DNA of 7,881 bases from RGIG8782 sp017475895 (GTDB lineage Bacteria; Pseudomonadota; Alphaproteobacteria; Rickettsiales; UBA1997): assembly GCA_947167315.1 (NCBI GenBank), contig CAMVHP010000045.1, positions 1-7,881 of the forward strand, given 5' to 3'. The notes under the pieces were generated by a model. The model saw nothing but the letters and a program-made list of their open reading frames with translations. It ran no database searches and was not told the origin of the DNA. A program made the translations under genes and the position numbers. Of the stretch, positions 6,285-7,881 are shown piece after piece; positions within the stretch are counted from its first letter, which is position 1; every line of letters begins with the position of its first letter.

Positions 6285-7844
6285 TTATTCGTAAGTTTTG
6301 AATTTTGTATTTTTTCCGTCTCTGTATATTTCGTGTATTTTTAAATTAAAATTTTCAAGTACATTATAGTTTTGTAGATTAATTTTTACAACTCCACCGT
6401 TTTTGATGAATGTCAATTTGTCATTGTTGTTAATAATTTTTATACAGTGTTGTTTGTCACAATCGGTCTGCTCAGTATCGTCAATGCTTTTATAATCTGT
6501 GACTGTTAGTTTTTTCAATATTTTAGTTAGTTTATATTTATTGTGACTATTTAAATTGTACACATAAGATATTTTATCGTTTCTAAAGACGATTATTTTA
6601 TCCACAGCGTCCACAACCACATCAATTTTTCTCTGCGATAAAACTAGTATCAAACCTAAAACATAAAGAAAAATGCCAAATTTTCTCCATTTTTCCTTCC
6701 ATAGACAAAACCACAGAAAACCAAAGATCATGAAAAACATGGCAAACGGGCTTGGTGATTGTATAAATATAACGGCTTTTGGTAACTTTGTTATTATTTT
6801 TGATATATACAAAATTAAATCCATAACGTAGGATACGGGTAATATAACTAACCAATCAAGGTGAAAGATATACAACAGTAGTGAAAATAATCCTGCCGGT
6901 AAAACTATAAATGACACCAAAGGAGTCAGGAATGAATTGGCAAAAATATTGTAAAAACTGTAGTTATTGAAGTGATATATTGAAAAGGGTGTAGTGGCAC
7001 ATTCGGCAACCAACGAGGTTATAAAACCCAGCAGCAGATATTGCCAGATTTTACCATTAAAGTATTCACTGAATATTGTTTTAGTATTGTTGTTTTTATA
7101 GTTGTAGTAATATTCAATACATGATGTTAATCCTATAACTGCCATAAATGACATTTGAAAGCCAGCATTAAACACAATATAGGGCTTGGCAAAAGTCATT
7201 ATAAACATAACAAACATTACGGATCTGATGGATGTGTTAAATTTACCTAATACGATACTTAACAGTAGAACAACGCTCATTATGTAAGCCCTGATGGCTG
7301 ATACCGATAGACCACTTAAAAGTAGATAAATGAAGTTTATAACCAGTGAAACGATTGCTGATATTTTGAAGACATTACAGTGTGTGGCAAAATATTCAAA
7401 TCTCAGCAACAGCCATTTGACAATAAACATTATCATATATATTAGGGTCATCATGTGTAGTCCGGATATTGACAAAAGATGTGATAAACCGGAATAATTC
7501 ATGTATTCTACAGCCTCTTTGTCTGCCATAGTTTTTTGACCCGTTAATAAAACCGCTATTATACTTGTGGATTTTGAATTTTTTCTGACATTTATTATTC
7601 TATTGGCGATTTTTGTTCTTAATGTATCGACTTTTTCTTTTATATTAGCATTTTCGTTTTTATCATTGTATATAATTGTTCCGCCGTAGCCGATACCACC
7701 TATACCCTTAAAGTACATAAATCTTTTATTATCAAAACTTGATGAAAAATATTTATCCTCTACGGGAAAAACTTTTGCCGTTAGTATAACATCGCTGATA
7801 TAAATTTTTTCTTTATAATTTTTTATTTTTATTTTCTTCCTCAA
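6285..7844 (-). CDS. comEC: ComEC/Rec2-family DNA-uptake channel, N-terminally short
   Basis: 519 residues. ComEC is the inner-membrane channel that passes single-stranded DNA into the cytoplasm during transformation. The start of the frame matches the region just before the competence domain (ILTAKVFPVEDKY, then YFKGIGGIGYGG at 44-55). Next come the signature GLSHLLSISGLHM (119-131), SGLSVSAIRAYIMS (177-190) and about ten membrane segments between residues 132 and 404. The tail (about 407-519) has alternating strands and the motif DCDKQHC (461-467), which resembles the short C-terminal region of alphaproteobacterial ComEC; no metallo-beta-lactamase domain with its histidines is present. The usual N-terminal membrane helices and first half of the DUF4131-like domain are missing. 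No ATG start fits: the frame opens at a TTG (7844-7842) only 4 codons after an in-frame TAG, with AAGGA almost touching it. So the start is uncertain and the gene may be truncated or frameshifted. Its stop codon abuts that of the convergent FolC-like gene. Confidence 0.85.
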   Translation of the reverse strand: MRKKIKIKNYKEKIYISDVILTAKVFPVEDKYFSSSFDNKRFMYFKGIGGIGYGGTIIYNDKNENANIKEKVDTLRTKIANRIINVRKNSKSTSIIAVLLTGQKTMADKEAVEYMNYSGLSHLLSISGLHMMTLIYMIMFIVKWLLLRFEYFATHCNVFKISAIVSLVINFIYLLLSGLSVSAIRAYIMSVVLLLSIVLGKFNTSIRSVMFVMFIMTFAKPYIVFNAGFQMSFMAVIGLTSCIEYYYNYKNNNTKTIFSEYFNGKIWQYLLLGFITSLVAECATTPFSIYHFNNYSFYNIFANSFLTPLVSFIVLPAGLFSLLLYIFHLDWLVILPVSYVMDLILYISKIITKLPKAVIFIQSPSPFAMFFMIFGFLWFCLWKEKWRKFGIFLYVLGLILVLSQRKIDVVVDAVDKIIVFRNDKISYVYNLNSHNKYKLTKILKKLTVTDYKSIDDTEQTDCDKQHCIKIINNNDKLTFIKNGGVVKINLQNYNVLENFNLKIHEIYRDGKNTKFKTYE

Positions 7845-7881
7845 TTTCCTTAGTTGCTATTTTATGACTGAATTGGCATCT
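7813..7881 (-). other. Open frame entering from beyond the window and overlapping the comEC 5' end
   Basis: Reading minus-strand from the last base of the window, one frame is open for 22 codons (RCQFSHKIATKEIEEENKNKKL) to a TAA at 7815-7813, overlapping the assigned start of comEC by 32 bases. It could be the end of an upstream gene, or the missing N-terminal part of comEC shifted out of frame within the A-rich run near 7813-7835. The other frames stop sooner: the comEC frame itself at a TAG, the third at a TAA. The stretch is too short to identify. Confidence 0.25.

Noticed and set aside
6622..6855. Minus-strand open frame inside comEC
   Set aside because: It lies in another frame within the conserved comEC membrane region and has no start signal or recognisable product.
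654..7857. Possible reassignment of TAG to a sense codon: in-frame TAGs in the 582-701 stretch and just upstream of comEC, and the only gene ending in TAG has TTT-TAA right after it
   Set aside because: About 2,400 codons in the clear genes contain no in-frame TAG, which is unlikely if it were a working sense codon. Each case has a simpler explanation (remnant, gene boundary, ordinary TAG stop). TGA is not recoded either, since tryptophans in conserved positions use TGG.
1..7881. Search by eye for CRISPR repeats, transposase genes, long direct or terminal repeats, tRNA or rRNA genes and riboswitches
   Set aside because: No regularly spaced repeats, transposase motifs, tRNA-like cloverleaf with T-loop, or conserved rRNA segments were seen.

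Overview
The window comes from an AT-rich bacterial genome that uses the standard code, with TAA as nearly the only stop codon and few recognisable Shine-Dalgarno sequences. Two proteins point to the Alphaproteobacteria. The ComEC protein has the competence membrane core followed by a short tail carrying a CD-x3-C signature in place of a metallo-beta-lactamase domain. The FolC-like protein aligns best, from memory, to the alphaproteobacterial form of that family. A reduced, AT-rich host-associated or gut alphaproteobacterium is my inference; no marker gene in the window proves it.

Layout. Positions 1-559 hold the C-terminal part of a cysteine- and tryptophan-containing, probably secreted protein, visibly richer in G+C than the rest. 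It is followed by a short stretch that may be a decayed coding remnant, then a strong hairpin terminator (722-743). On the minus strand lies a small exported protein with a dense Cys/His cluster that should bind metal. It is driven by a near-consensus extended -10 promoter that sits inside a perfect 16-bp palindrome. Divergent from it, a second near-consensus promoter drives a small lipoprotein with a weak BamE-like pattern, followed by a hexapeptide-repeat acetyltransferase of the CatB/Vat (XAT) group. Converging on these is a minus-strand pair, tpiA (triosephosphate isomerase) then rarA (replication-associated AAA+ ATPase), separated by 3 bases. Divergent from tpiA is a 578-residue FolC-family protein. 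It converges end to end, with no base between the stop codons, on comEC (DNA-uptake channel) on the minus strand.

The genes are mostly unrelated housekeeping and envelope functions: glycolysis, replication-fork maintenance, DNA uptake, surface modification and metal handling. There is no phage, transposon, CRISPR array, toxin-antitoxin pair, tRNA or rRNA that I can see. The most unusual item is the FolC-like protein. It keeps the Mur-ligase fold and the P-loop, but most of the motifs FolC uses for catalysis are replaced, and it has an N-terminal extension of about 110 residues with no FolC counterpart. Second is a comEC frame that lacks the N-terminal part of the family and has an in-frame TAG and a neighbouring open frame just upstream, so its 5' end is either remodelled or frameshifted.
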